From Parapristionchus giblindavisi (taxonomy: Eukaryota > Nematoda > Chromadorea > Rhabditida > Diplogasteridae): 64,000 nt of DNA. Both the position numbers and the translations under genes were made by a program. The notes under the pieces are model-generated. The model ran no database searches. It was not told the DNA's origin and saw only the letters and a list, made by a program, of their open reading frames with translations. The first letter of the stretch is position 1, and every line of letters starts with the position of its first letter. The stretch lies in NCBI GenBank assembly GCA_943737045.1, contig CALSFV010000088.1, forward strand, positions 124,001 to 188,000, in the 5' to 3' direction. This document shows, one piece after another, positions 37,901 to 50,600 of the stretch.

Positions 37901-38796
37901 TATTGATTATTTTGAAAGTTCAGCAGCACATAATTTAGATCAGATTGTGTATATACAGCGTTTACTGTACGTAGCACGACAGAGAGGAGAGATAGTGAAT
38001 ACAGTATGCAGAAGGTACAAAGGATACGGTAGTGATGAGAGTGAATACATTACCTAGAGCGTTATTTATGATACGGTAGTGATTAGTATTGATACTGTAC
38101 CTACAGTGGCATAGAGGATACGGTAGTGATGAGATTGGATACTGTACCTAGAGCATATGATACGGCAAGTATGAGAGTGGATAGAGCTAGAGCGGCATAG
38201 AGGATACGGTAGTGATGAGAGTGAACATAGTACCTAGAGCGTTATTTATGATACGGTAGTGATTAGTATTGATACTGTACCTACAGTAGCATAGAGGATA
38301 CGGTAATGAAGAATGAATACTGTATATACTGTGTGGCGGACATACAGACAGAAAAAAAGGCGCGTCGTATCATTTTATAGAATAAAGCATTCAACAAATA
38401 AATGTGAAACATTGTATGAATATTTATTTTTAAAAACATACCCTCCAGGAACGGCAGGACGTCGCGGAAGACCTCGAGGAGGTCGGGATGAGGCTCATTT
38501 CCACCTCCGAACAGAGCCTGAATGATTACGGTAAGATAAATGAACGATAGTGGCTACAGTAATTCAAGATACCGTACTCTATATATCACTCGTAGTTTTT
38601 TTATTAATCATATATTTGTTGGAAGCTGCAGTTGAGCAAAAACTTTCAGAAGAATGCACTTTTAAGCGTAAGAGGCCCATAGAGACCAGAGAGTAAGTGA
38701 AATCATGAATCAATACATGAATAAAGGATGATGATCATGAATAACGAAACGACTCACCTTAAGGATCTCCTTTCCTTCTTCATTTATCGCATCCAT
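31986..38796 (-). CDS. Uncharacterised 976-residue, 25-exon protein with internal repeats
   Basis: Start ATG 38794-38796, stop TAA 31986-31988. Exons: 38796-38758, 38517-38442, 37889-37747, 37598-37500, 37445-37345, 37275-37191, 37083-36934, 36720-36646, 36557-36438, 36066-36023, 35910-35773, 35691-35608, 35471-35388, 35251-35168, 35046-34936, 34743-34708, 34586-34509, 34387-34343, 34267-34163, 33925-33227, 33075-32980, 32907-32763, 32658-32518, 32238-32150, 32049-31986. All 24 introns are GT-AG and every phase agrees (2931 nt). Residues 1-180 look globular; about 190-310 are Lys/Glu/Arg-rich, likely helical; 311-356 Ser/Arg/Pro/Gln-rich; 357-440 three 28-residue repeats; 480-565 acidic with KRRRGRSP; 570-798 nine Ala/Pro/Gly-rich 24-residue repeats; 830-976 helical. 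No signal peptide or membrane span. The basic/acidic low-complexity make-up suggests a nuclear protein (inference). Family not recognised. Confidence 0.75.
32254..32415 (+). repeat. 29 bp intronic minisatellite carrying TGACGTCA in each unit
   Basis: Six units with a 29 bp period (TGACGTCA at 32258, 32287, 32316, 32345; the fifth reads TGACGTTA; sixth at 32403), each followed by tctattactacggtat. It lies in the intron between the exons 32658-32518 and 32238-32150. TGACGTCA is the CRE palindrome bound by CREB/ATF bZIP factors. Confidence 0.9.
33255..33903 (-). repeat. 72 bp coding minisatellite, nine copies
   Basis: Inside exon 33925-33227. The unit encodes 24 residues, approximately PGAALAAISAPG then RAPAAVGAAVQA. 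The six central units are essentially identical at the DNA level; the two at the N-terminal side carry the EDP variant (cttcacc instead of ctcgacc at 33785 and 33857). The unit length is a multiple of three and the GC-rich unit has no stop in several frames, which is why both strands look open. Confidence 0.97.
35168..35691 (-). repeat. Three tandem copies of an 84 bp exon with its intron
   Basis: Exons 35691-35608, 35471-35388 and 35251-35168 are each exactly 84 nt, begin after one base of a split Arg codon and end CG/gtattc. The copies read QIARPHARALDSAQAPSTSG, HIARPHARAIDPAQAPSTSG and PLERSNARPFDPASIPSTSG, each followed by [RV]RPD.P.R. The introns (about 136 bp) are near-identical, including gaccgattcatgaatttgag. 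The repeat period is 220 bp. The copy nearest the C-terminus is the most diverged. Confidence 0.95.
36105..36430 (+). repeat. 60 bp intronic minisatellite, about six copies
   Basis: Unit tgatctctagttttgatc..tgatctttaagt.acaatg.atagagta repeats from 36105 to 36430 in the intron between exons 36557-36438 and 36066-36023. Successive copies share stepwise changes (aaca, gaca, gatc), which indicates serial unit duplication. Confidence 0.93.
36770..36899. repeat. 35 bp intronic repeat ending in a 24 bp perfect hairpin
   Basis: Three copies of a 35 bp unit containing gctacggtagttcaattg are followed by an inverted copy. 36844-36867 and 36876-36899 are perfect reverse complements separated by 8 nt. 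It lies in the intron between exons 37083-36934 and 36720-36646. Confidence 0.9.
38020..38315 (+). repeat. 180 bp tandem duplication in the second intron
   Basis: tacctagagcgttatttatgatacgg occurs at 38051 and 38231 with the surrounding tacggtagtgatgag modules, offset 180 bp. This makes the intron (37890-38441) the longest of the gene. Confidence 0.85.
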
Positions 38797-38800
38797 TGAG

Positions 38801-38819
38801 CTAGTAGACAAAAAAATTA
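38801..38819 (-). promoter_or_regulatory. Possible splice-leader acceptor before the start codon
   Basis: On the minus strand a T7 run followed by gtctactag ends 4 nt before the ATG of the 976-residue gene. Nematode mRNAs often receive a trans-spliced leader at such a polypyrimidine-AG site very close to the start. It could equally be the 3' end of an ordinary intron after an unseen 5' exon. Confidence 0.3.
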
Positions 38820-41800
38820 CCAAGTGAAGTTAACCTTCAATGATAACAAACATTTTCATTACGAAAACCTCAAATCATCAATTTGAAATGTGCGAAACTA
38901 TGTGAACACCCATTTAAAAACAAGCGAAACAAGAAAGAAGCAATATTGATTGCTAGTCATAGAAAGGGAATTAGTATCACCCGTCCCTTTCTCTAACACT
39001 CTCTTCATTTAGTGTTCTCTCTCGCCTCTTCTTCATTGTCAAAAAGAGTGTACCCACGCTTACCCTCTGGCCAGCGTCCTCTTCTTTCTTCTCTCTTATT
39101 CTACTGTCTTATGACCCACTGTCATTATCGTGCAATTCTTTTTTATATTTGGTCTTTGATCTTTGATCTTTAAGCGTTTTCGTTTGCCCTCTAATCAAAC
39201 CCACTGATTGCTTGTTTCATATTTGTATTTTTGCATTAACGATATGTTTACTTCAGGTCTAACTAGAATGTGAGTTATTCTAACTGACGAACACGTAAGC
39301 CAAGATGTAGAGGATACGGTAGAGGAAGATTATTGATCTGTTGAAATAACATATTGATTGATTCATTCATTGATTGGAGAAGATGAAGATCTAGCGAAGA
39401 TGGTAAGTTTTTTTATTGAGGTAATAATATTTGTTGAATAGTTTGTCGTAGAATCTGTCTAATAAATTCCCTAATATACTGATCTTTGATCGTTGATCTT
39501 TGATCTCTCTCATTATGTAATGATTAGATACAATGTGTAGTACTGATATAATAGATCAGATATGATTGGAAACATTAGTTATTCCCTTCATTTCTCGATC
39601 TGTCTTACCAGTTTGCACTATATTGTTTGTTCAGTTCACTGAATTAATTATAATTACCACATTGTTTATCTAACGATCTCTAGGGCTAATCTTAAATACT
39701 CTGTATGTTAAAGTTGAAGCATCCATTCATTTCATCTACAGTATTACATCCATATCATCTACCGTATGCCTTCTATATACAGTAGTCTTCATGCACAGTA
39801 TCCCTCGTCTATATGTCTCATCATGCTCTCTTCATTTTGTTCACCAAGTCTCGAATACAAACTACAATGTCTCTCTATCCCGCTGTTCATCCCTCTCTTC
39901 CTATCTCATTGTCGGAAAGAGTCTGAGACTGAGACTACTACCCACCCTCTTCCACCCTTGTTGTCACTCTCCTATTCTTCCTTCTATTGTATTCTACTGT
40001 CATATGTTTCATAATCGTGCAATTCTTTTTGATATTTGGTCTTTGATCTTTGATCTTTGATCTTCAAGCGCTTTCACTTCGTTTGCCCTCTAATCAAACC
40101 CACTGATTGCTTGTTTCAGGTTTGTATTTATGCATTGACGATATGTTTACTTCAGGTCTAACTAGAACGTGAGTGATTCGAAGTGATGAACATGTAAGCC
40201 AAGGTGTAGAGGATACGGTAGACGATAATTATTGATTTGTTTAATGACATATTGATTGATTCATTGATTGATTGGAGAAGATGGAGGTCTGGCGAAGTAG
40301 GTAAGTTTTTTATTGAGATAATAATATTTATTGAATAGTTTGTCGTAGAATCTGTCTGATAGATTCCCTGATATGCTGATCTTTGATCGTTGATCGTCGA
40401 TCTTTGATCTCTCTCATTATGTAACGATTAGATACAATGTGTAGTACTGATATAATAGATCAGATATGATTGGAAACATTAGTTATTCCCTTCATTTCTC
40501 GATCTGTCTTACCAGTTTGCACTATATTGTTTGTTCAGTTCACTGAATTAATTATAATTACCACATTGTTTATCTAACGATCTCTAGGGCTAATCTTAAA
40601 TACTCTGTATGTTAAAGTTGAAGCATACATTCATTTCATCTACAGTATTACATCCATATCATCTACCGTATGCCTTCTATATACAGTAGTCTTCATGCAC
40701 AGTATCCCTCGTCTATATGTCTCATCATGCTCTCTTCATTTTGTTCACCAAGTCTCGAATACAAACTACAATGTCTCTCTATCCCGCTGTTCATCCATCT
40801 CTTCCTATCTCATTGTCGGAAAGAGTCTGAGACTGAGACTACTACCCACCCTCTTCCACCCTTGTTGTCACTCTCCTATTCTTCCTTCTATTGTATTCTA
40901 CTGTCATATGTTTCATAATCGTGCAATTCTTTTTGATATTTGGTCTTTGATCTTTGATCTTTGATCTTCAAGCGCTTTCACTTCGTTTGCCCTCTAATCA
41001 AACCCACTGATTGCTTGTTTCATATTTGTATTTTTGCATTAACGATATGTTTACTTCAGGTCTAACTAGAATGTGAGTTATTCTAACTGACGAACACGTA
41101 AGCCAAGATGTAGAGGATACGGTAGAGGAAGATTATTGATCTGTTGAAATAACATATTGATTGATTCATTCATTGATTGGAGAAGATGAAGATCTAGTGA
41201 AGATGGTAAGTTTTTTTATTGAGGTAATAATATTTGTTGAATAGTTTGTCGTAGAATCTGTCTAATAAATTCCCTAATATACTGATCTTTGATCGTTGAT
41301 CTTTGATCTCTCTCATTATGTAACGATTAGATACAATGTGTAGTACTGATATAATAGATCAGATCTGATTGGAAACATTAGTTATTCCCTTCATTTCTCG
41401 ATCTGTCTTACCAGTTTGCACTATATTGTTTGTACAGTTCACTGAATTAATTACCACATTGTTTATCTAACGATCTCTAGGGCTAATCTTAAATACTCTG
41501 TATGTTAAAGTTGAAGCATCCATTCATTTCATCTACAGTATTACATCCATATCATCTACCGTATGCCTTCTATATACAGTAGTCTTCATGCACAGTATCC
41601 CTCGTCTATATGTCTCATCATGCTCTCTTCATTTTGTTCACCAAGTCTCGAATACAAACTACAATGTCTCTCTATCCCGCTGTTCATCCCTCTCTTCCTA
41701 TCTCATTGTCGGAAAGAGTCTGAGACTGAGACTACTACCCACCCTCTTCCACCCTTGTTGTCACTCTCCTATTCTTCCTTCTATTGTATTCTACTGTCAT

Positions 41801-44800
41801 ATGTTTCATAATCGTGCAATTCTTTTTGATATTTGGTCTTTGATCTTTGATCTTTGATCTTCAAGCGCTTTCACTTCGTTTGCCCTCTAATCAAACCCAC
41901 TGATTGCTTGTTTCAGGTTTGTATTTATGCATTGACGATATGTTTACTTCAGGTCTAACTAGAACGTGAGTGATTCGAAGTGATGAACATGTAAGCCAAG
42001 GTGTAGAGGATACGGTAGACGATAATTATTGATTTGTTTAATGACATATTGATTGATTCATTGATTGATTGGAGAAGATGGAGGTCTGGCGAAGTAGGTA
42101 AGTTTTTTATTGAGATAATAATATTTATTGAATAGTTTGTCGTAGAATCTGTCTGATAGATTCCCTAATATGCTGATCTTTGATCGTTGATCGTTGATCT
42201 TTGATCTCTCTCATTATGTAACGATTAGATACAATGTGTAGTACTGATATAATAGATCAGATATGATTGGAAACATTAGTTATTCCCTTCATTTCTCGAT
42301 CTGTCTTACCAGTTTGCACTATATTGTTTGTACAGTTCACTGAATTAATTACCACATTGTTTATCTAACGATCTCTAGGGCTAATCTTAAATACTCTGTA
42401 TGTTAAAGTTGAAGCATCCATTCATTTCATCTACAGTATTACATCCATATCATCTACCGTATGCCTTCTATATACAGTAGTCTTCATGCACAGTATCCCT
42501 CGTCTATATGTCTCATCATGCTCTCTTCATTTTGTTCACCAAGTCTCGAATACAAACTACAATGTCTCTCTATCCCGCTGTTCATCCCTCTCTTCCTATC
42601 TCATTGTCGGAAAGAGTCTGAGACTGAGACTACTACCCACCCTCTTCCACCCTTGTTGTCACTCTCCTATTCTTCCTTCTATTGTATTCTACTGTCATAT
42701 GTTTCATAATCGTGCAATTCTTTTTGATATTTGGTCTTTGATCTTTGATCTTTGATCTTCAAGCGCTTTCACTTCGTTTGCCCTCTAATCAAACCCACTG
42801 ATTGCTTGTTTCAGGTTTGTATTTATGCATTGACGATATGTTTACTTCAGGTCTAACTAGAACGTGAGTGATTCGAAGTGATGAACATGTAAGCCAAGGT
42901 GTAGAGGACACGGTAGACGATAATTATTGATTTGTTTAATGACATATTGATTGATTCATTGATTGATTGGAGAAGATGGAGGTCTGGCGAAGTAGGTAAG
43001 TTTTTTATTGAGATAATAATATTTATTGAATAGTTTGTCGTAGAATCTGTCTGATAGATTCCCTAATATGCTGATCTTTGATCGTTGATCGTTGATCTTT
43101 GATCTCTCTCATTATGTAACGATTAGATACAATGTGTAGTACTGATATAATAGATCAGATATGATTGGAAACATTAGTTATTCCCTTCATTTCTCGATCT
43201 GTCTTACCAGTTTGCACTATATTGTTTGTTCAGTTCACTGAATTAATTATAATTACCACATTGTTTATCTAACGATCTCTAGGGCTAATCTTAAATACTC
43301 TGTATGTTAAAGTTGAAGCATACATTCATTTCATCTACAGTATTACATCCATATCATCTACCGTATGCCTTCTATATACAGTAGTCTTCATGCACAGTAT
43401 CCCTCGTCTATATGTCTCATCATGCTCTCTTCATTTTGTTCACCAAGTCTCGAATACAAACTACAATGTCTCTCTATCCCGCTGTTCATCCCTCTCTTCC
43501 TATCTCATTGTCGGAAAGAGTCTGAGACTGAGACTACTACCCACCCTCTTCCACCCTTGTTGTCACTCTCCTATTCTTCCTTCTATTGTATTCTACTGTC
43601 ATATGTTTCATAATCGTGCAATTCTTTTTGATATTTGGTCTTTGATCTTTGATCTTTGATCTTCAAGCGCTTTCACTTCGTTTGCCCTCTAATCAAACCC
43701 ACTGATTGCTTGTTTCATATTTGTATTTTTGCATTAACGATATGTTTACTTCAGGTCTAACTAGAATGTGAGTTATTCTAACTGACGAACACGTAAGCCA
43801 AGATGTAGAGGATACGGTAGAGGAAGATTATTGATCTGTTGAAATAACATATTGATTGATTCATTCATTGATTGGAGAAGATGAAGATCTAGTGAAGATG
43901 GTAAGTTTTTTTATTGAGGTAATAATATTTGTTGAATAGTTTGTCGTAGAATCTGTCTAATAAATTCCCTAATATACTGATCTTTGATCGTTGATCTTTG
44001 ATCTCTCTCATTATGTAACGATTAGATACAATGTGTAGTACTGATATAATAGATCAGATATGATTGGAAACATTAGTTATTCCCTTCATTTCTCGATCTG
44101 TCTTACCAGTTTGCACTATATTGTTTGTACAGTTCACTGAATTAATTACCACATTGTTTATCTAACGATCTCTAGGGCTAATCTTAAATACTCTGTATGT
44201 TAAAGTTGAAGCATCCATTCATTTCATCTACAGTATTACATCCATATCATCTACCGTATGCCTTCTATATACAGTAGTCTTCATGCACAGTATCCCTCGT
44301 CTATATGTCTCATCATGCTCTCTTCATTTTGTTCACCAAGTCTCGAATACAAACTACAATGTCTCTCTATCCCGCTGTTCATCCCTCTCTTCCTATCTCA
44401 TTGTCGGAAAGAGTCTGAGACTGAGACTACTACCCACCCTCTTCCACCCTTGTTGTCACTCTCCTATTCTTCCTTCTATTGTATTCTACTGTCATATGTT
44501 TCATAATCGTGCAATTCTTTTTGATATTTGGTCTTTGATCTTTGATCTTTGATCTTCAAGCGCTTTCACTTCGTTTGCCCTCTAATCAAACCCACTGATT
44601 GCTTGTTTCAGGTTTGTATTTATGCATTGACGATATGTTTACTTCAGGTCTAACTAGAACGTGAGTGATTCGAAGTGATGAACATGTAAGCCAAGGTGTA
44701 GAGGATACGGTAGACGATAATTATTGATTTGTTTAATGACATATTGATTGATTCATTGATTGATTGGAGAAGATGGAGGTCTGGCGAAGTAGGTAAGTTT

Positions 44801-46114
44801 TTTATTGAGATAATAATATTTATTGAATAGTTTGTCGTAGAATCTGTCTGATAGATTCCCTAATATGCTGATCTTTGATCGTTGATCGTTGATCTTTGAT
44901 CTCTCTCATTATGTAACGATTAGATACAATGTGTAGTACTGATATAATAGATCAGATATGATTGGAAACATTAGTTATTCCCTTCATTTCTCGATCTGTC
45001 TTACCAGTTTGCACTATATTGTTTGTTCAGTTCACTGAATTAATTATAATTACCACATTGTTTATCTAACGATCTCTAGGGCTAATCTTAAATACTCTGT
45101 ATGTTAAAGTTGAAGCATCCATTCATTTCATCTACAGTATTACATCCATATCATCTACCGTATGCCTTCTATATACAGTAGTCTTCATGCACAGTATCCC
45201 TCGTCTATATGTCTCATCATGCTCTCTTCATTTTGTTCACCAAGTCTCGAATACAAACTACAATGTCTCTCTATCCCGCTGTTCATCCCTCTCTTCCTAT
45301 CTCATTGTCGGAAAGAGTCTGAGACTGAGACTACTACCCACCCTCTTCCACCCTTGTTGTCACTCTCCTATTCTTCCTTCTATTGTATTCTACTGTCATA
45401 TGTTTCATAATCGTGCAATTCTTTTTGATATTTGGTCTTTGATCTTTGATCTTTGATCTTCAAGCGCTTTCACTTCGTTTGCCCTCTAATCAAACCCACT
45501 GATTGCTTGTTTCAGGTTTGTATTTATGCATTGACGATATGTTTACTTCAGGTCTAACTAGAACGTGAGTGATTCGAAGTGATGAACATGTAAGCCAAGG
45601 TGTAGAGGATACGGTAGACGATAATTATTGATTTGTTTAATGACATATTGATTGATTCATTGATTGATTGGAGAAGATGGAGGTCTGGCGAAGTAGGTAA
45701 GTTTTTTATTGAGATAATAATATTTATTGAATAGTTTGTCGTAGAATCTGTCTGATAGATTCCCTAATATGCTGATCTTTGATCGTTGATCGTTGATCTT
45801 TGATCTCTCTCATTATGTAACGATTAGATGCAATGTGTAGTACTGATATAATAGATCAGATATGATTGGAAACATTAGTTATTCCCTTCATTTCTCGATC
45901 TGTCTTACAAGTTTGCACTATATTGTTTGTTCAGTTCACTGAATTAATTATAATTACCACATTGTTTATCTAACGATCTCTAGGGCTAATCTTAAATACT
46001 CTGTATGTTAAAGTTGAAGCATACATTCATTTCATCTACAGTATTACATCCATATCATCTACCGTATGCCTTCTATATACAGTAGTCTTCATGCACAGTA
46101 TCCCTCGTCTATAT

Positions 46115-47659
46115 CACGCGTGTCGCGTAAGGATCGATACAACTACCGGACAATGAAAAAATGAAAATTTGGTTTAAATCATTTTTGGATAGCCCTGACA
46201 GTGCCGGAGAAGATAGCGTTTCGATTTTTTGTCTAAGGTCAATTTTGACGAAGATAGACGCCGTTGACTGTCGGAATTTGTGGAAACGTCTTGACTTTCA
46301 CCCGCAATAGCTCGGTTTGGAATGGGAATAGCGAAAATATCATAGAGACATAAATTGTAGAGAATTTTCAGGAGAATCGAAATAACACTAGCTGAAATTA
46401 CAAAATCGATTTTTCTCCAGCTTCTGTGGCGGAAAGCTGACGTTTGCACAGCAAATCATAAGTGCAATTTTTTATTGGCTTAGATGGTAGATATTGTGAA
46501 GACGCATCGATTGATATATACTTTATGGGGTCGAATCGTGACCGAAATATGAGTTTTTCCCAAAAAACGAGTCTGAAATCTCGGACTTCGCCGATTTCTC
46601 GCTCGAAAGATGGAAGGGTCACTTTGATCTACCCACTCTTCTCTCGCTGTTCAATGATTTACCAACTCTTTTTTTGTTATACGTGTTTTCAAGTGTTTTC
46701 AACAGGTTTCCTTGTTTCCTGAATATATTGTTAATTACTGAATATATTGTTAACTCGAGTATGTGCTACTTCTCGATCGAGCACTGCTTCAAATACGAAA
46801 AACACTCGCAAGAGGAGAAGAAACGAGTCGGAGGCTGAATCGGAGATGGAAGATGATGTCTTTAAGGAGGAGAATGAGGACGAGGATGAAGACGAATTTC
46901 ATGAGATAATTAGTGATAAGCAGGATGAGGAGGGTTTCCTTCGAGAGACTATCGCGGCCTGAATTGACTCCATCTTTGATAGATAGATTGTTTATTGTTT
47001 GTATTTACATTGTTTATAAAGTAATTCCTTCTTTTAAATAGGTTGTAGTTATGATACTCATTTATTTAAACGTTTTTTCGAGTTCATTGTACAGAAATAC
47101 CAAGAAATATCATTGAACAGCGAGAGACGAGTGGGTAGATCAAAGTGACCCTTCCATCTTTCGAGCGAGAAATCGGCTAAGTCCGAGATTTCAGACTCGT
47201 TTTTTGGGAAAAACTCATATTTCGGTCACGATTCGACCCCATAAAGTATATATCAATCGATGCGTCTTCACAATATCTACCATCTAAGCCAATAAAAAAT
47301 TGCACTTATGATTTGCTGTGCAAACGTCAGCTTTCCGCCACAGAAGCAGAAGAAAAATCGATTTTGTAATTTCAGCTTGTGTTATTTCGATTCTCCTGAA
47401 AATTCTCTACAATTTATGTCTCTATGATATTTTCGCTATTCCCATTCCAAACCGAGCTATTGCGGGTGAAAGTCAAGACGTTTCCACAAATTCCGACAGT
47501 CAACGGCGTCTATCTTCGTCAAAATTGACCTTAGACAAAAAATCGAAACGCTATCTTCTCCGGCACTGTCAGGGCTATCCAAAAATAGTAAATATAATAG
47601 GGGTTATATTTTGTCCGGACACCCCACGATTTTGTCTCGATCCTTACGCGACACGCGTG
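46115..47659. mobile_element. 1545 bp element with about 0.55 kb inverted arms inserted in satellite array 2
   Basis: It interrupts one satellite unit between cgtct and gtctcatcatg; comparison with intact units gives the exact insertion site and a duplicated ATAT (46111-46114 and 47660-47663). TA duplication with ends TCACGCGTG is an equivalent reading, because the ends are palindromic. Termini are cacgcgtgtcgcgtaagg and its reverse complement. Arms 46115-46658 and 47109-47659 match closely, except for a replaced stretch near the outer ends (46136-46180 against 47590-47640). The 450 bp core carries a short acidic open frame. No transposase motif is visible, so it is probably non-autonomous. 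Confidence 0.9.
46747..46962 (+). CDS. Short acidic open frame inside the inverted-repeat element
   Basis: Up to 71 codons, Ser/Thr-rich at the start, then NTRKRRR... (possible nuclear localisation signal), then strongly acidic (EMEDD, ENEDEDEDEF), ending EEGFLRETIAA before TGA. It occupies the unique core between the arms. It could be the last exon of a lost transposase or of a captured host gene. No start context or domain is convincing. Confidence 0.3.
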   Translation: MLTRVCATSRSSTASNTKNTRKRRRNESEAESEMEDDVFKEENEDEDEDEFHEIISDKQDEEGFLRETIAA

Positions 47660-50600
47660 ATATGTCTCATCATGCTCTCTTCATTTTGTTCACCAAGTCT
47701 CGAATACAAACTACAATGTCTCTCTATCCCGCTGTTCATCCCTCTCTTCCTATCTCATTGTCGGAAAGAGTCTGAGACTGAGACTACTACCCACCCTCTT
47801 CCACCCTTGTTGTCACTCTCCTATTCTTCCTTCTATTGTATTCTACTGTCATATGTTTCATAATCGTGCAATTCTTTTTGATATTTGGTCTTTGATCTTT
47901 GATCTTTGATCTTCAAGCGCTTTCACTTCGTTTGCCCTCTAATCAAACCCACTGATTGCTTGTTTCATATTTGTATTTTTGCATTAACGATATGTTTACT
48001 TCAGGTCTAACTAGAATGTGAGTTATTCTAACTGACGAACACGTAAGCCAAGATGTAGAGGATACGGTAGAGGAAGATTATTGATCTGTTGAAATAACAT
48101 ATTGATTGATTCATTCATTGATTGGAGAAGATGAAGATCTAGTGAAGATGGTAAGTTTTTTTATTGAGGTAATAATATTTGTTGAATAGTTTGTCGTAGA
48201 ATCTGTCTAATAAATTCCCTAATATACTGATCTTTGATCGTTGATCTTTGATCTCTCTCATTATGTAACGATTAGATACAATGTGTAGTACTGATATAAT
48301 AGATCAGATATGATTGGAAACATTAGTTATTCCCTTCATTTCTCGATCTGTCTTACCAGTTTGCACTATATTGTTTGTACAGTTCACTGAATTAATTACC
48401 ACATTGTTTATCTAACGATCTCTAGGGCTAATCTTAAATACTCTGTATGTTAAAGTTGAAGCATCCATTCATTTCATCTACAGTATTACATCCATATCAT
48501 CTACCGTATGCCTTCTATATACAGTAGTCTTCATGCACAGTATCCCTCGTCTATATGTCTCATCATGCTCTCTTCATTTTGTTCACCAAGTCTCGAATAC
48601 AAACTACAATGTCTCTCTATCCCGCTGTTCATCCCTCTCTTCCTATCTCATTGTCGGAAAGAGTCTGAGACTGAGACTACTACCCACCCTCTTCCACCCT
48701 TGTTGTCACTCTCCTATTCTTCCTTCTATTGTATTCTACTGTCATATGTTTCAAAATCGTGCAATTCTTTTTGATATTTGGTCTTTGATCTTTGATCTTT
48801 GATCTTCAAGCGCTTTCACTTCGTTTGCCCTCTAATCAAACCCACTGATTGCTTGTTTCAGGTTTGTATTTATGCATTGACGATATGTTTACTTCAGGTC
48901 TAACTAGAACGTGAGTGATTCGAAGTGATGAACATGTAAGCCAAGGTGTAGAGGATACGGTAGACGATAATTATTGATTTGTTTAATGACATATTGATTG
49001 ATTCATTGATTGATTGGAGAAGATGGAGGTCTGGCGAAGTAGGTAAGTTTTTTATTGAGATAATAATATTTATTGAATAGTTTGTCGTAGAATCTGTCTG
49101 ATAGATTCCCTAATATGCTGATCTTTGATCGTTGATCGTTGATCTTTGATCTCTCTCATTATGTAACGATTAGATACAATGTGTAGTACTGATATAATAG
49201 ATCAGATATGATTGGAAACATTAGTTATTCCCTTCATTTCTCGATCTGTCTTACCAGTTTGCACTATATTGTTTGTTCAGTTCACTGAATTAATTATAAT
49301 TACCACATTGTTTATCTAACGATCTCTAGGGCTAATCTTAAATACTCTGTATGTTAAAGTTGAAGCATCCATTCATTTCATCTACAGTATTACATCCATA
49401 TCATCTACCGTATGCCTTCTATATACAGTAGTCTTCATGCACAGTATCCCTCGTCTATATGTCTCATCATGCTCTCTTCATTTTGTTCACCAAGTCTCGA
49501 ATACAAACTACAATGTCTCTCTATCCCGCTGTTCATCCCTCTCTTCCTATCTCATTGTCGGAAAGAGTCTGAGACTGAGACTACTACCCACCCTCTTCCA
49601 CCCTTGTTGTCACTCTCCTATTCTTCCTTCTATTGTATTCTACTGTCATATGTTTCATAATCGTGCAATTCTTTTTGATATTTGGTCTTTGATCTTTGAT
49701 CTTTGATCTTCAAGCGCTTTCACTTCGTTTGCCCTCTAATCAAACCCACTGATTGCTTGTTTCAGGTTTGTATTTATGCATTGACGATATGTTTACTTCA
49801 GGTCTAACTAGAACGTGAGTGATTCGAAGTGATGAACATGTAAGCCAAGGTGTAGAGGACACGGTAGACGATAATTATTGATTTGTTTAATGACATATTG
49901 ATTGATTCATTGATTGATTGGAGAAGATGGAGGTCTGGCGAAGTAGGTAAGTTTTTTATTGAGATAATAATATTTATTGAATAGTTTGTCGTAGAATCTG
50001 TCTGATAGATTCCCTAATATGCTGATCTTTGATCGTTGATCGTTGATCTTTGATCTCTCTCATTATGTAACGATTAGATACAATGTGTAGTACTGATATA
50101 ATAGATCAGATATGATTGGAAACATTAGTTATTCCCTTCATTTCTCGATCTGTCTTACCAGTTTGCACTATATTGTTTGTTCAGTTCACTGAATTAATTA
50201 TAATTACCACATTGTTTATCTAACGATCTCTAGGGCTAATCTTAAATACTCTGTATGTTAAAGTTGAAGCATACATTCATTTCATCTACAGTATTACATC
50301 CATATCATCTACCGTATGCCTTCTATATACAGTAGTCTTCATGCACAGTATCCCTCGTCTATATGTCTCATCATGCTCTCTTCATTTTGTTCACCAAGTC
50401 TCGAATACAAACTACAATGTCTCTCTATCCCGCTGTTCATCCCTCTCTTCCTATCTCATTGTCGGAAAGAGTCTGAGACTGAGACTACTACCCACCCTCT
50501 TCCACCCTTGTTGTCACTCTCCTATTCTTCCTTCTATTGTATTCTATTGTCATATGTTTCATAATCGTGCAATTCTTTTTGATATTTGGTCTTTGATCTT

